Of a DNA stretch of 64,000 nt, positions 1 through 8,015 are shown piece after piece (position 1 is the stretch's first letter; the number at the start of each line of letters is the position of its first letter). This stretch comes from Flavisolibacter tropicus. Lineage in GTDB: Bacteria; Bacteroidota; Bacteroidia; Chitinophagales; Chitinophagaceae. The stretch covers positions 2,662,001 through 2,726,000 of the forward strand of contig NZ_CP011390.1 of assembly GCF_001644645.1 (NCBI RefSeq). Reading direction: 5' to 3'. The position numbers were made by a program, and so were the translations under genes. Below the pieces are notes generated by a model. That model was given only the letters and a program-made list of their open reading frames with translations, was not told the DNA's origin and searched no databases.

Positions 1-414
1 ATAGATGGCGCCATCATGGAACACCCCGCCAAAAGGGGTATGATGGTTATTAACCGCCGGGGCAAGCCTTCTCATACCGACTACAAAGTACTGGAAAGCT
101 TTAGAGCCTTTAGCTGGATGGAGTTTCAGATTCATACCGGCCGTACACACCAGATCCGTGTGCACATGAAAGACCTGGGACACCCCATTGTTTGTGATGA
201 ATTATATGGCGATGGTAAACCTATTTTGATTTCCAGCATCAAGCGCAACTACAAGTTGTCTAAAGACGAACTGGAAGAGCGTCCTATTCTTAACCGATTG
301 GGATTGCACTCCTGGAAGCTTCGGTTTAAGCTCTATGATAAGGAGTATGCACTGGAAGCGGAAGTGCCTAAAGATTTGAGAGCGCTGCTGCAACAGCTTA
401 GGAAGAACAAGTGA
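1..414 (+). CDS. RluA-family pseudouridine synthase, 3' part
   Basis: C-terminal 137 residues of a pseudouridine synthase of the RluA/RluD family, which isomerises uridines in rRNA or tRNA. The frame is open to base 1, so the start and the catalytic HRLD-type motif lie outside the window. What is seen is the conserved block FQIHTGRTHQIRVHMKDLGH, then ..IVCDELYG, then a helical end with LHSWKL..F. The family is clear; the exact rRNA target (RluD, RluC or another) cannot be decided from this part. A bidirectional hairpin terminator follows at 501-526. Confidence 0.88.
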   Translation: MDGAIMEHPAKRGMMVINRRGKPSHTDYKVLESFRAFSWMEFQIHTGRTHQIRVHMKDLGHPIVCDELYGDGKPILISSIKRNYKLSKDELEERPILNRLGLHSWKLRFKLYDKEYALEAEVPKDLRALLQQLRKNK

Positions 415-493
415 GAAAGATCGTGAATGGTGAGTGGTGAATGGTGAGTAGCTTCTGAAGCTTAGGATATTCATAACTGAATCTAAGATTCAC

Positions 494-533
494 AATAAAA
501 GAAGGCCGCAAGTATTTGCGGCCTTCTTTTATT
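494..533. terminator. bidirectional rho-independent terminator
   Basis: An 11-bp stem (GAAGGCCGCAA/TTGCGGCCTTC) with a 4-nt loop, preceded by A's and followed by T's, so it can work on both strands. It sits between the converging pseudouridine synthase and cysN. Confidence 0.85.
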
Positions 534-539
534 AAACTA

Positions 540-1793
540 TTAGAAACTTTCAATAAAGCCTACGCCCACAGTATTATTGGAGAATTCATCGATCAGGATG
601 AAAGCACCGTTGGCAGGGTTTTCTTTATAGGTATCTGCAAAAATGGGTTTCGCTGTTTTGAGAGTAATCGTACCAATATCATTTAGTTTAAATTGCGTCA
701 CGCCATCGTTTTCCTCCACCGTATTGATATCAAGGACGGTTTGCAAGGCCGTCACTTTTGCTTTCACTACGTTTATGCCATGTTGAAGTAAAAGCGTTTT
801 ACCATTTGTCAATGGCTGATCATCCATCCAGGTTAAGCGAGCCTTTAATGTATTGGCTTGCGTGTAGGCACTGTTCTCGTGTACTATCATATTGCCACGG
901 CTTACATCTACATCATCTTCCAACTCAATGGTGATGCTTTCTCCTGCTTTAGCCTGTTTAACCTTTTGGTCAGCCAGATGAATATCCTTAATGACACTGG
1001 ATTTCAGGGAAGGCAATACAGTTACTTTATCTCCTACACTTACGATACCACTTGCTAACTTACCTGCATATCCTCTAAAATCATGATGTGCCTCGCTATG
1101 CGGGCGGACGACAAATTGTACTGGAAATCGAGCTGGTAATTCTTTGCTTTTTGCCTGAACGGGTAAGGCTTCCAAGAATTGCAACAGCGACTGTCCTTTG
1201 TACCACAGGGTTTGGGAAGAAGTAGATACTACATTATCTCCCGTTTTAGCAGCTACCGGAATAAAATGCAGCTCCCCTCCATAATTGATCTTTTGCGCCA
1301 GCTCCTTTACTTCAGCAACAATCTTATTGAAGACTGTTTCATCAAACTGCACCAGGTCCATTTTATTAACGCATACAAACACGGTTTGAATGCGCAACAG
1401 GGACGCAATAAACAGGTGGCGACGTGTTTGTTCAATCACACCATTACGCGCATCAATCAGAATCATAGAGACCTCAGCGGTTGACGCTCCCGTGACCATG
1501 TTGCGGGTGTATTCAATATGCCCGGGCGTATCGGCAATAATGTATTTGCGGTTTTCCGTGGCAAAGTAGATATGCGCCACATCGATGGTAATACCCTGCT
1601 CTCTTTCAGCAATTAACCCATCGGTTAACAAGGAAAGGTCGGTAAAGTCTAAACCCTTGCGCTGACTGGAAGCTTCTATGGCTTCCAACTTGTCTTTTGT
1701 AATGGACTTGGTATCATATAACAACCGTCCAATCAATGTGCTCTTCCCATCATCCACACTACCGGATGTGGCTATGCGTAATATATCCATCAT
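540..1793 (-). CDS. cysN: Sulfate adenylyltransferase subunit 1 (CysN)
   Basis: GTPase subunit of ATP sulfurylase: with CysD it makes adenosine 5'-phosphosulfate (APS) from sulfate and ATP in the cytoplasm. The 417-residue protein shows the translation-factor G domain: P-loop GSVDDGKSTL near residue 11, DTPGH at 88-92 and NKMD at 143-146, followed by EF-Tu-like beta-barrel domains. It lacks the C-terminal APS kinase domain of CysNC fusions, which fits use of APS itself by the CysH encoded upstream. It begins 7 bp after the stop of the permease gene and is the last gene of the minus-strand cys operon. The start could be either of two adjacent ATG codons. Confidence 0.95.
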   Translation of the reverse strand: MMDILRIATSGSVDDGKSTLIGRLLYDTKSITKDKLEAIEASSQRKGLDFTDLSLLTDGLIAEREQGITIDVAHIYFATENRKYIIADTPGHIEYTRNMVTGASTAEVSMILIDARNGVIEQTRRHLFIASLLRIQTVFVCVNKMDLVQFDETVFNKIVAEVKELAQKINYGGELHFIPVAAKTGDNVVSTSSQTLWYKGQSLLQFLEALPVQAKSKELPARFPVQFVVRPHSEAHHDFRGYAGKLASGIVSVGDKVTVLPSLKSSVIKDIHLADQKVKQAKAGESITIELEDDVDVSRGNMIVHENSAYTQANTLKARLTWMDDQPLTNGKTLLLQHGINVVKAKVTALQTVLDINTVEENDGVTQFKLNDIGTITLKTAKPIFADTYKENPANGAFILIDEFSNNTVGVGFIESF

Positions 1794-1800
1794 TCAATTT

Positions 1801-3123
1801 TTATGATAAGCTTTTAATAAACATCCGGATACACCACACCATTACCATAATGCCTACAGCGATCATCATGGTCTTGCGTGGCAGCTTGCCGGCTAACCGG
1901 GCGGCAAATGGCGCTGCAATACCCCCACCCAGCAAGAGACCCAGTACAATATTCCAGTGACTAACGCCCACTGTCACAAAGAAGGTGAGCGCACTGGCCA
2001 GGGTTACAAAGAACTCGGTTAGGCTCACTGACCCGATAGTATACTTTGGACTACGCCCTTTGGCAATAAGTGAGCTGGTTACAATAGGCCCCCAACCTCC
2101 CCCACCAAACGAATCCAGGAAGCCGCCAGCACCTGCTAGCCAACCCACCCGTTTTACTTTCTTATTCGTTGGGCTTGGCTGAAACGCTTTGTATAATATT
2201 TTAAAACCCAGAAATAGGGCATATAAAGCCATTATGGGCATCAACCACTTACCGGCCTTCTCACCCAGGAACACCAGCATTACAGCACCCAGGATGGCAC
2301 CTAAAACACCAGGGATCACCAAGTGGCGAAACAGCTTCTTATTGACATTACCAAACTTATAGTGGCTGTAGCCAGAGATACCAGAAGCAAACACTTCTGA
2401 TGTGTGAATAGCCGCACTTACAGCTACAGGGTTCACTCCAAACGAGATCAAACAGGTTGCCGAAGTAACCCCATAGCCCATACTCAACATCCCATCTACC
2501 ATTTGCGCCAGGAAACCGGCTAATACAAAAAAGAGAAACTGCTTATCAAAATAGGGTTTACTATTTACCCATATTTCAGGAACAGATGGAAATGGTAAAT
2601 AGGAAATAATAATGTGCCCCAACACCATCAGGAAAAAGGCAAGAACCAACTGTGAAGCCAAACGACGCCACATCTGTTCACTGTTACGTTGGAACCAAGG
2701 TGTCCGTGTCTCTAATTGTAAAGGGTTTACCTTTTCTATGTTATCAACAAAATTAAAATCACTTAGGTGTGGTGCCCCTGGAGTATATACTAATACTCGC
2801 TGTAAAGCGGCTTCATCGCGAATACATTCGTTCAATACTTCGTTATCTGTTGCCGCTATTACAAAATGAACATCGTTGAAGTCGTAGGTATCATACTCCT
2901 TCCTTACAACTTTAATTTGTGGCTGCTCGTTTAAGAATGCTTCCATTTCTGGAGAAAGCTCTTGAGCAATTACAGTTATAGAAATATTTTGTCCGTTGCG
3001 TAACAATAGACACAAACTCGCATAGGCCTGTCTCCCACCTCCAATGACCAGCCACTCTATATCTGGAGAGGTAACCCGCAATGGCAACTGTAAAACTGTT
3101 ATTGCTGATAATGCATCTTTCAT
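1801..3123 (-). CDS. Fusion of siroheme-synthase-like NAD domain and TSUP (TauE/SafE) permease
   Basis: A 440-residue protein with two parts. Residues about 20-135 look like the Rossmann NAD(P)-binding half of precorrin-2 dehydrogenase/siroheme synthase (IEWLVIGGGRQAY, then FVIAATDNEVLN and VYTPGAPHLSDF). Residues about 155-440 are a TSUP/TauE-SafE family permease with about eight membrane segments and the family signature GGFLDSFGGGGWGPIVTSSL near 334. Sitting between cysD and cysN, the permease is probably the sulfate (or sulfite) transporter of the pathway; no other sulfate transporter is present in the operon. Whether the N-terminal domain is catalytic or only senses a nucleotide or tetrapyrrole cannot be told: the dimerisation/ferrochelatase part of siroheme synthase is missing. 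Confidence 0.85.
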   Translation of the reverse strand: MKDALSAITVLQLPLRVTSPDIEWLVIGGGRQAYASLCLLLRNGQNISITVIAQELSPEMEAFLNEQPQIKVVRKEYDTYDFNDVHFVIAATDNEVLNECIRDEAALQRVLVYTPGAPHLSDFNFVDNIEKVNPLQLETRTPWFQRNSEQMWRRLASQLVLAFFLMVLGHIIISYLPFPSVPEIWVNSKPYFDKQFLFFVLAGFLAQMVDGMLSMGYGVTSATCLISFGVNPVAVSAAIHTSEVFASGISGYSHYKFGNVNKKLFRHLVIPGVLGAILGAVMLVFLGEKAGKWLMPIMALYALFLGFKILYKAFQPSPTNKKVKRVGWLAGAGGFLDSFGGGGWGPIVTSSLIAKGRSPKYTIGSVSLTEFFVTLASALTFFVTVGVSHWNIVLGLLLGGGIAAPFAARLAGKLPRKTMMIAVGIMVMVWCIRMFIKSLS

Positions 3124-3232
3124 GAGCTAAGTGGTCATTGGTTTGAGTTTAAGCTATACTCCTGGTTAGCCACCCGATAATGCAGCCAACATGGTCTATC
3201 TGTTTAGTAGAATATAAGGGCAAAAAAAGGGA

Positions 3233-4135
3233 CTAGAAATACCCTTCTTTCTTACGTTTCTCCATAGCTGCTTCAGAACGCTTGTCGTCAATACGAGCAC
3301 CACGCTCAGAGATAGTAGCTGCTTTTATTTCATTGATGATATCATCCAGTTCATTGGCATCGGATAATACTGCAGCCGTACATGTCATATCTCCTACTGT
3401 ACGAAAGCGAACGGTGGCTTTAAAGGGTACTTCCTCTTCTGTTGTATTAAGGAAGAGAGAGTATGGCCAATACATGCCGTCGCGCTCAATAATCTCACGC
3501 TGGTGTGAAAAGTATATACTAGGCAGAGCCAGGTTTTCTTCTTTGATGTAGTTCCACACATCTAGCTCTGTCCAGTTGGAGATAGGGAATACACGTACGT
3601 TTTCGCCAACGTTAATGCGCCCATTTAACATATCAAACAACTCAGGACGTTGCTTTTTGGCATCCCATTGGCCAAAGTCGTCACGCACCGAGAAGATGCG
3701 CTCTTTTGCTCTTGCTTTTTCTTCATCTCGACGTGCGCCACCGATGCAAGCATCAAACTTGAATTCTTTAATGGCATCCAGCAAAGTAGTTGTCTGCAAT
3801 ACATTACGGCTGGCGTATTTACCGGTTTCTTCTTTCACCTTCCCTTTATCTATGGAGTCTTGCACATAACGAACAATCAGTTGCATACCGGTATATTCGG
3901 CCAGCCAATCGCGAAATTCGATGGTTTCTGGAAAGTTATGCCCGGTATCGATGTGCAACATGGGAAAAGGCACTTTAGCTGGGTAAAACGCTTTGCGCGC
4001 CAAGTGCACTAGCGTAATGCTATCCTTACCGCCTGAGAATAATAGCACTGGCTTTTCAAACTGGGCTGCTATTTCTCGCATTATATAAATGGCTTCGTGC
4101 TCTAATTGTCGGGGAAATACTGATAGGTTCTTCAT
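3233..4135 (-). CDS. cysD: Sulfate adenylyltransferase subunit 2 (CysD)
   Basis: Catalytic nucleotidyltransferase subunit of ATP sulfurylase, forming APS together with CysN. The 300-residue length is normal. The PP-loop FSGGKDSITLVHLA is at residues 33-46, and the conserved GGARRDEEKARAKERIFS block and the C-terminal RGARIDDKRSEAAMEKRKKEGYF tail are intact. It starts 6 bp after the cysH stop and is separated from the permease gene by 109 bp without a visible terminator, so all four genes probably share one transcript. Confidence 0.96.
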   Translation of the reverse strand: MKNLSVFPRQLEHEAIYIMREIAAQFEKPVLLFSGGKDSITLVHLARKAFYPAKVPFPMLHIDTGHNFPETIEFRDWLAEYTGMQLIVRYVQDSIDKGKVKEETGKYASRNVLQTTTLLDAIKEFKFDACIGGARRDEEKARAKERIFSVRDDFGQWDAKKQRPELFDMLNGRINVGENVRVFPISNWTELDVWNYIKEENLALPSIYFSHQREIIERDGMYWPYSLFLNTTEEEVPFKATVRFRTVGDMTCTAAVLSDANELDDIINEIKAATISERGARIDDKRSEAAMEKRKKEGYF

Positions 4136-4141
4136 ACTTTC

Positions 4142-4840
4142 TTATTTAACTAAATGCAATCCACACTCTTTATGCGATGCTTCCCACCACCAACGGCCGG
4201 CGCGTGGGTCTTCACCTTTCTCTATTGCCCGTGTACAAGGCGCGCAACCAATGCTGACAAAATCTTTATCGTGTAACGGATTATAGGGAACGTTGTTCTT
4301 ATCGATATAATGCAGCACATCGCTAAACGACCAGTGCAACAAGGGGTTGATCTTATAGATCTCTTTATCGCCCAACCATTCTACTACAGGAATGTTTTTA
4401 CGATGGTCCGTCTGGGATGCCCGTAAGCCGGTTATCCAAACGGCGGTGCCTTTTAAGGCCCTGTTCAGAGGTTCTACTTTACGAGTATTGCAGCAAGCCT
4501 GGCGATTGGCGACACTTTCATAAAAGCCATTCATTCCGGTGTTTTTTACCAACTGTTGCACGGCATCAGCTTGAGGAAAGTAGACATCAATATTGATCTT
4601 ATAACGGGCCATGGTTTTATCTAGGGTCTCATAAGCCTCATTGAACAAGCGGCCTGTATCAATAGTGAATATTTTGATATTGATGTTATTGCGGGCAATG
4701 ATGTCTGTAAGTACTTGATCCTCTTGTCCAACAGAGGAAGAGAACTTTACTTTTCCGGGAAATAGTGTAGCTGTTTGTTTCAACGCCTCGGTAATGGAAT
4801 AGTTGGCAAACAGCTCTTGTAGATATTCTAGGTGTTGCAT
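4142..4840 (-). CDS. cysH: Assimilatory APS reductase (CysH, Fe-S type)
   Basis: Reduces activated sulfate to sulfite. The 232-residue protein has the PAPS/APS reductase loop SSSVGQED at 34-41, the catalytic ECGLH motif at 225-229, and the two cysteine pairs CC (116-117) and CAPC (199-202). Those cysteines are known to bind a [4Fe-4S] cluster in enzymes that use APS rather than PAPS, so APS is the inferred substrate; this fits the lack of an APS kinase in the operon. It is the first gene of the cys operon. Two dyads lie 20-60 bp upstream of its start and may be operators. Confidence 0.93.
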   Translation of the reverse strand: MQHLEYLQELFANYSITEALKQTATLFPGKVKFSSSVGQEDQVLTDIIARNNINIKIFTIDTGRLFNEAYETLDKTMARYKINIDVYFPQADAVQQLVKNTGMNGFYESVANRQACCNTRKVEPLNRALKGTAVWITGLRASQTDHRKNIPVVEWLGDKEIYKINPLLHWSFSDVLHYIDKNNVPYNPLHDKDFVSIGCAPCTRAIEKGEDPRAGRWWWEASHKECGLHLVK

Positions 4841-4860
4841 AGTTACAGTTTATCTCCATT

Positions 4861-4899
4861 TCATTAATCGATCAATGATTTGTACACCTTTATAGGTGT
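4861..4899 (-). promoter_or_regulatory. Two dyads upstream of cysH, possible operators
   Basis: Between 20 and 60 bp upstream of the cysH ATG lie two adjacent inverted repeats: TCATTAATCGATCAATGA (4861-4878, nearly perfect) and ACACCTTTATAGGTGT (4884-4899, arms ACACCT/AGGTGT). Their place in the cys promoter region suggests regulator binding; the Rrf2 protein encoded upstream is one candidate. The second could instead be a small leader hairpin. Confidence 0.4.
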
Positions 4900-5040
4900 T
4901 AAGAACTTATGATCACTAAGGGATAAGCGAAATACTTGACGAGGTGAAAGTAGTGCAAAACAACTACTCTACCAAGTAAGTAGACTTTGAGGAATAATAG
5001 AACTAGGATTACTAAGATGGAAAGGATTAGGAGGAAAGGG

Positions 5041-5064
5041 TTGACAGGTTGATAAGTTGACAAG
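5041..5064. repeat. Octamer tandem repeat
   Basis: Three perfect 8-bp steps TTGACAGG-TTGATAAG-TTGACAAG in the 450-bp gap between the Rrf2 gene and cysH. The same octamer family recurs at 22167-22198. Confidence 0.7.
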
Positions 5065-5114
5065 GAAGGGAGAAGGAACAATGAAGAGGAAATTGGGAAT
5101 TAGGAGGAAGGATT

Positions 5115-5288
5115 TCACGCAAAGACGCAAAGATTAGAAGACGCTAAGATGAGACGGCTATAAACAAAAAGCACTCCACCAAAGGAGTGTTTGTTTATCT
5201 AGTGCTGTTTGTGATTCAGGTTTTGTGGGCTGGCCCTTTCACGTTTGACGTCTCACGTTTCACGGCCTAGCCTCTGCTGCGCAGAGCT
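5115..5288. repeat. Composite terminator repeat, copy 1
   Basis: Modular intergenic repeat: a CGCAAAGACGCAAAGA-like stretch, a hairpin (GCACTCC/GGAGTG, 5166-5193) that can terminate the Rrf2 transcript on the minus strand, then GGTTTTGTGGGCTGGCC and TCACGTTTGACGTCTCACG. The same modules in the same order are at about 19825-20066; the first three recur at about 58440-58590. Confidence 0.6.
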
Positions 5289-5711
5289 CTAAAGTATTTC
5301 CTGCCCGCTTTTAAGATCCATGAGGGTTTTATTTTCAAGGATGGCCAGGGTGGCGTCGCGGACCTTTTCCATGATGCCGTGCAGACCGCAGTTGCCCTCA
5401 TCGCAGTATTTACATTTTTCATAGAAGTACAAGCTCACACAAGGTAACATGGCTATAGGACCATCCACAATGCGGATCACTGCAGCAATACTGGTTTTTG
5501 AGGGATGGTCTTTTATGAAATAGCCTCCACCTTTCCCCTTCTTGCTTTCCAGGATTCCGGCTTTACGTAGCCCTAAAAGGATGTTTTCCAGGAACTTAAG
5601 AGGGATACGTTTTTTTTCAGCAATCTCAGAAATCAGAACGGGTCCTTCGTCAAACTTGTCCACCAGGTGCGTTAGGGCCCTAAAAGCATATTGGGCTTTA
5701 TTAGAAAGCAT
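5289..5711 (-). CDS. Rrf2-family transcriptional regulator
   Basis: A 140-residue protein with an N-terminal winged helix (MLSNKAQYAFRALTHLV..) typical of Rrf2 regulators, which include IscR, NsrR and CymR. Four cysteines at 91, 100, 103 and 108 (C-x8-C-x2-C-x4-C) lie where IscR/NsrR ligate an Fe-S cluster, so a redox- or cluster-sensing role is likely; the spacing is not that of IscR. The gene follows osmC by 5 bp and lies upstream of the cys operon, which it may regulate. The regulon is inferred from position only. Confidence 0.85.
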   Translation of the reverse strand: MLSNKAQYAFRALTHLVDKFDEGPVLISEIAEKKRIPLKFLENILLGLRKAGILESKKGKGGGYFIKDHPSKTSIAAVIRIVDGPIAMLPCVSLYFYEKCKYCDEGNCGLHGIMEKVRDATLAILENKTLMDLKSGQEIL

Positions 5712-5716
5712 ATCGT

Positions 5717-6118
5717 TTAAACAGCTTCAGTTTGGATTGTAAGCGTGTAGGCAATTTTAGAATTTTTCTTCAACATAGCCGCCACTCCGCAGTATTTTTC
5801 TAAAGAAAGATCAATAGCCTTGATCACTTTATCGCGGTTTTCTTCTCCTGTTACAACAGAAAAGTTTAAATGGATGTCTTTAAATACACGTGGAAATTCT
5901 TCCGTTTGATCCGCTTCTGCTTCAATTTGCAAATCAGCAAAAGGCACACGCATTTTTTCCAGAATATCAACTACATCTATGCCGGAGCAACCAGCAAGGC
6001 CACTTAATAGTAATGCCTTGGGACTAAAACCGTGGTTACCGTCCATTTCAATTTTTGAATTATTGTGTTGAGTACTTTCAAATGCTTGTCCCCCTTTCCA
6101 GATGGTATTTGTCTTCAT
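5717..6118 (-). CDS. OsmC/Ohr-family peroxiredoxin-like protein
   Basis: A 133-residue protein of the OsmC family, thiol enzymes that reduce organic hydroperoxides. The two conserved cysteines are present: C44 in GLAGCSGIDVVDIL and C110 in KYCGVAAM. It is of the short YhfA-like type rather than clear Ohr, so the true substrate is uncertain. It lies 5 bp before the Rrf2 regulator gene on the same strand, which suggests a shared oxidative-stress or thiol role. Confidence 0.85.
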   Translation of the reverse strand: MKTNTIWKGGQAFESTQHNNSKIEMDGNHGFSPKALLLSGLAGCSGIDVVDILEKMRVPFADLQIEAEADQTEEFPRVFKDIHLNFSVVTGEENRDKVIKAIDLSLEKYCGVAAMLKKNSKIAYTLTIQTEAV

Positions 6119-6175
6119 GACCGCAGATTAATTATGTTTTAAAAGGATTGATCGGATATTATTCTAACATTATTG

Positions 6176-7240
6176 TCAATAAATATTATTTCGATCTTGA
6201 TAGGTTTGTTTAGCCACGTCTTCCCAGCCGTGCTGTTTGTTTTCCAGCACATTTTCCATAGTCCAGACAATTTCCTGTTTAAAAGGATGATGTCGAACGG
6301 GGCAGTTTTTCTTATCACAAAGATGGCACTGAAAGTACTTACAACCATCAGAGTGAACAAAGAGCTCCAGCGATTCACCAAAATCCTTGCGTATTAAGCT
6401 GCCTAAATAATCAATTTCTTGATGTGCCTCATTTACATTTAAGTACCAGGGCACGGTAAGATGGCAGTCTACATGCAGCACATTGCCATATTTAATGACT
6501 CGCAGGTTGTGCAAATCTACCCAGTCATCGCGGCGGTTTTTATATAATACATCCACCATTTTGCCCAACAAAGCCATGTCTGCCTCGTCCATAATGCCGG
6601 CCAATGAAGTGCGTACAATTTTATAGCCGGTATAAATAATGTACAAACCAAAAAGAATAGCTACAGCACTATCTATCCAAACCTGGTTGGTCAAAGCAAT
6701 CAAAATCAAACCAGCTATAATGGCCAATGTAGAGTAACTATCAGTTTGCAGGTGTTTTCCGCTGGCAATCAAAGCAAGAGAGTTTACTTTTTGCCCTCGT
6801 TTATAGGTAATCCATCCTAGCAACCAGTTAACGATTGCAGTGCCCGCAACCAGATAAATACCTTGGTCAATGGATGAAATTGCACGTGGTACAACTAAGT
6901 TTTTGACAGCGCTATAAATAATTACAGCACCAGCAGATAATACCAGTGTGCCCTCAACAGCCGCTGAAATAAACTCGGCTTTGCCATGCCCATAGGGATG
7001 ATTTTGGTCGCGCGGCAGCGCTGCGATGTGCAGGCTATACAATCCAATAAACCCCGCTACTACATTGACAATACTTTCCAACGCATCGGTAAGAATAGAT
7101 ACCGAGCCCGTTAAATAGTAGGCAAAAAACTTAACAATCAGTAATACGGTTGATGCAATGGCAATAGCGCGTTGTAAGCGTATGCTTCTTTTGTTTTCCT
7201 GTGCTACGTTTGGTGTCAAAATTGAAAATTGGGGGTGCAA
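6176..7240 (-). CDS. Cation diffusion facilitator transporter with Cys-rich tail
   Basis: CDF-family divalent-metal/proton antiporter of the inner membrane, 354 residues. About six membrane segments occupy residues 25-215 and a cytoplasmic ferredoxin-like domain follows. Candidate metal residues are D52 (TDALES) and H163/D167 (GKHLQTDSYS). Unusually, the C-terminus carries C300, C305, C308 and C313 followed by HH at 317-318, a likely extra metal-binding site. No ATG occurs near the beginning: the frame starts with TTG right after the SOD stop, or with another TTG 21 bp further in. The metal (Fe, Mn or Zn) is not determined. Confidence 0.85.
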   Translation of the reverse strand: MHPQFSILTPNVAQENKRSIRLQRAIAIASTVLLIVKFFAYYLTGSVSILTDALESIVNVVAGFIGLYSLHIAALPRDQNHPYGHGKAEFISAAVEGTLVLSAGAVIIYSAVKNLVVPRAISSIDQGIYLVAGTAIVNWLLGWITYKRGQKVNSLALIASGKHLQTDSYSTLAIIAGLILIALTNQVWIDSAVAILFGLYIIYTGYKIVRTSLAGIMDEADMALLGKMVDVLYKNRRDDWVDLHNLRVIKYGNVLHVDCHLTVPWYLNVNEAHQEIDYLGSLIRKDFGESLELFVHSDGCKYFQCHLCDKKNCPVRHHPFKQEIVWTMENVLENKQHGWEDVAKQTYQDRNNIY

Positions 7241-7981
7241 TTATACGACAGAATTAAAGCGCTCCTGCACATATTGCCAGTTTACTACTTTCCACCAATT
7301 GTTAATATAGTCGGCACGTTTGTTTTGGTAACGCAAATAGTAGGCATGTTCCCAAACATCCAAGCCCAATAGCGGGAAACCTTTGATATCTGAAACATCC
7401 ATAAGCGGGTTATCCTGATTTGGCGTAGAACCAATACGTAAATGTTTGTCACCATCTACAAACAACCAGGCCCAACCACTACCAAACCGGCCTACACCAG
7501 CATCTGCCAATTGCTTTTTGAAGGCATCGAAAGAACCAAAGCTGCTGTCGATACTTGTGGCCAATTTGTTTGAAGGATGATCAGCACCGGAGGGTGCCAT
7601 GCATTTCCAAAAAAGTTCATGATTGTAATGGCCGCCACCATTGTTGCGCACCTTTGCTGAGTATTTTGACACACGGCGCATCACTTCTTCCAAGGGTTGA
7701 CTGGTATTGATATTCTCCGCTGAAGCTGCTTCATTGAGGTTTTTAGCATACGCAGCTGCGTGTTTGCTATAATGCAGCTCCATAGTAGTAGCATCAATAG
7801 CTTCGTTCAATGCGTTGTAACTATAAGGGAGGGGCTGTTGCTGGAAACCAGTGGTCAATGAAGAACTAGGTAATTTAGCTGTAGTTGAACAAGAGGCCAA
7901 CAATCCAGAGCCAATGTAAAGCCCCAGGCCAGCCTTTGTTGAATCAATCAAAAACTGCCTGCGTGAAGGAGGTAATGCCAT
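7241..7981 (-). CDS. Exported Fe/Mn superoxide dismutase with Tat signal and lipobox
   Basis: Converts superoxide to hydrogen peroxide and oxygen. The 246-residue protein (ATG at 7981) starts with SRRQFL (residues 6-11), a twin-arginine motif, a hydrophobic stretch, and LLASC with C31 as a lipobox, so it is probably exported folded and lipid-anchored. The catalytic domain shows the metal-ligand motifs HYSKHAAAY, NHELFWKCM and DVWEHAYYLRYQNKR. A longer frame from a GTG at 8026 overlaps the previous gene and places the RR motif too far from the N-terminus, so the ATG is preferred. It is co-directional with and next to the CDF gene. Confidence 0.9.
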   Translation of the reverse strand: MALPPSRRQFLIDSTKAGLGLYIGSGLLASCSTTAKLPSSSLTTGFQQQPLPYSYNALNEAIDATTMELHYSKHAAAYAKNLNEAASAENINTSQPLEEVMRRVSKYSAKVRNNGGGHYNHELFWKCMAPSGADHPSNKLATSIDSSFGSFDAFKKQLADAGVGRFGSGWAWLFVDGDKHLRIGSTPNQDNPLMDVSDIKGFPLLGLDVWEHAYYLRYQNKRADYINNWWKVVNWQYVQERFNSVV

Positions 7982-8015
7982 AACTGTAGTTTTAAGTCCT
8001 AATGCAAATAATGTA

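Noticed and set aside
4899..5081. Hydrophobic 60-codon minus-strand ORF before cysH
   Set aside because: It covers the octamer repeat and the cys promoter dyads; the hydrophobicity comes from purine-rich repeat DNA read on the other strand.
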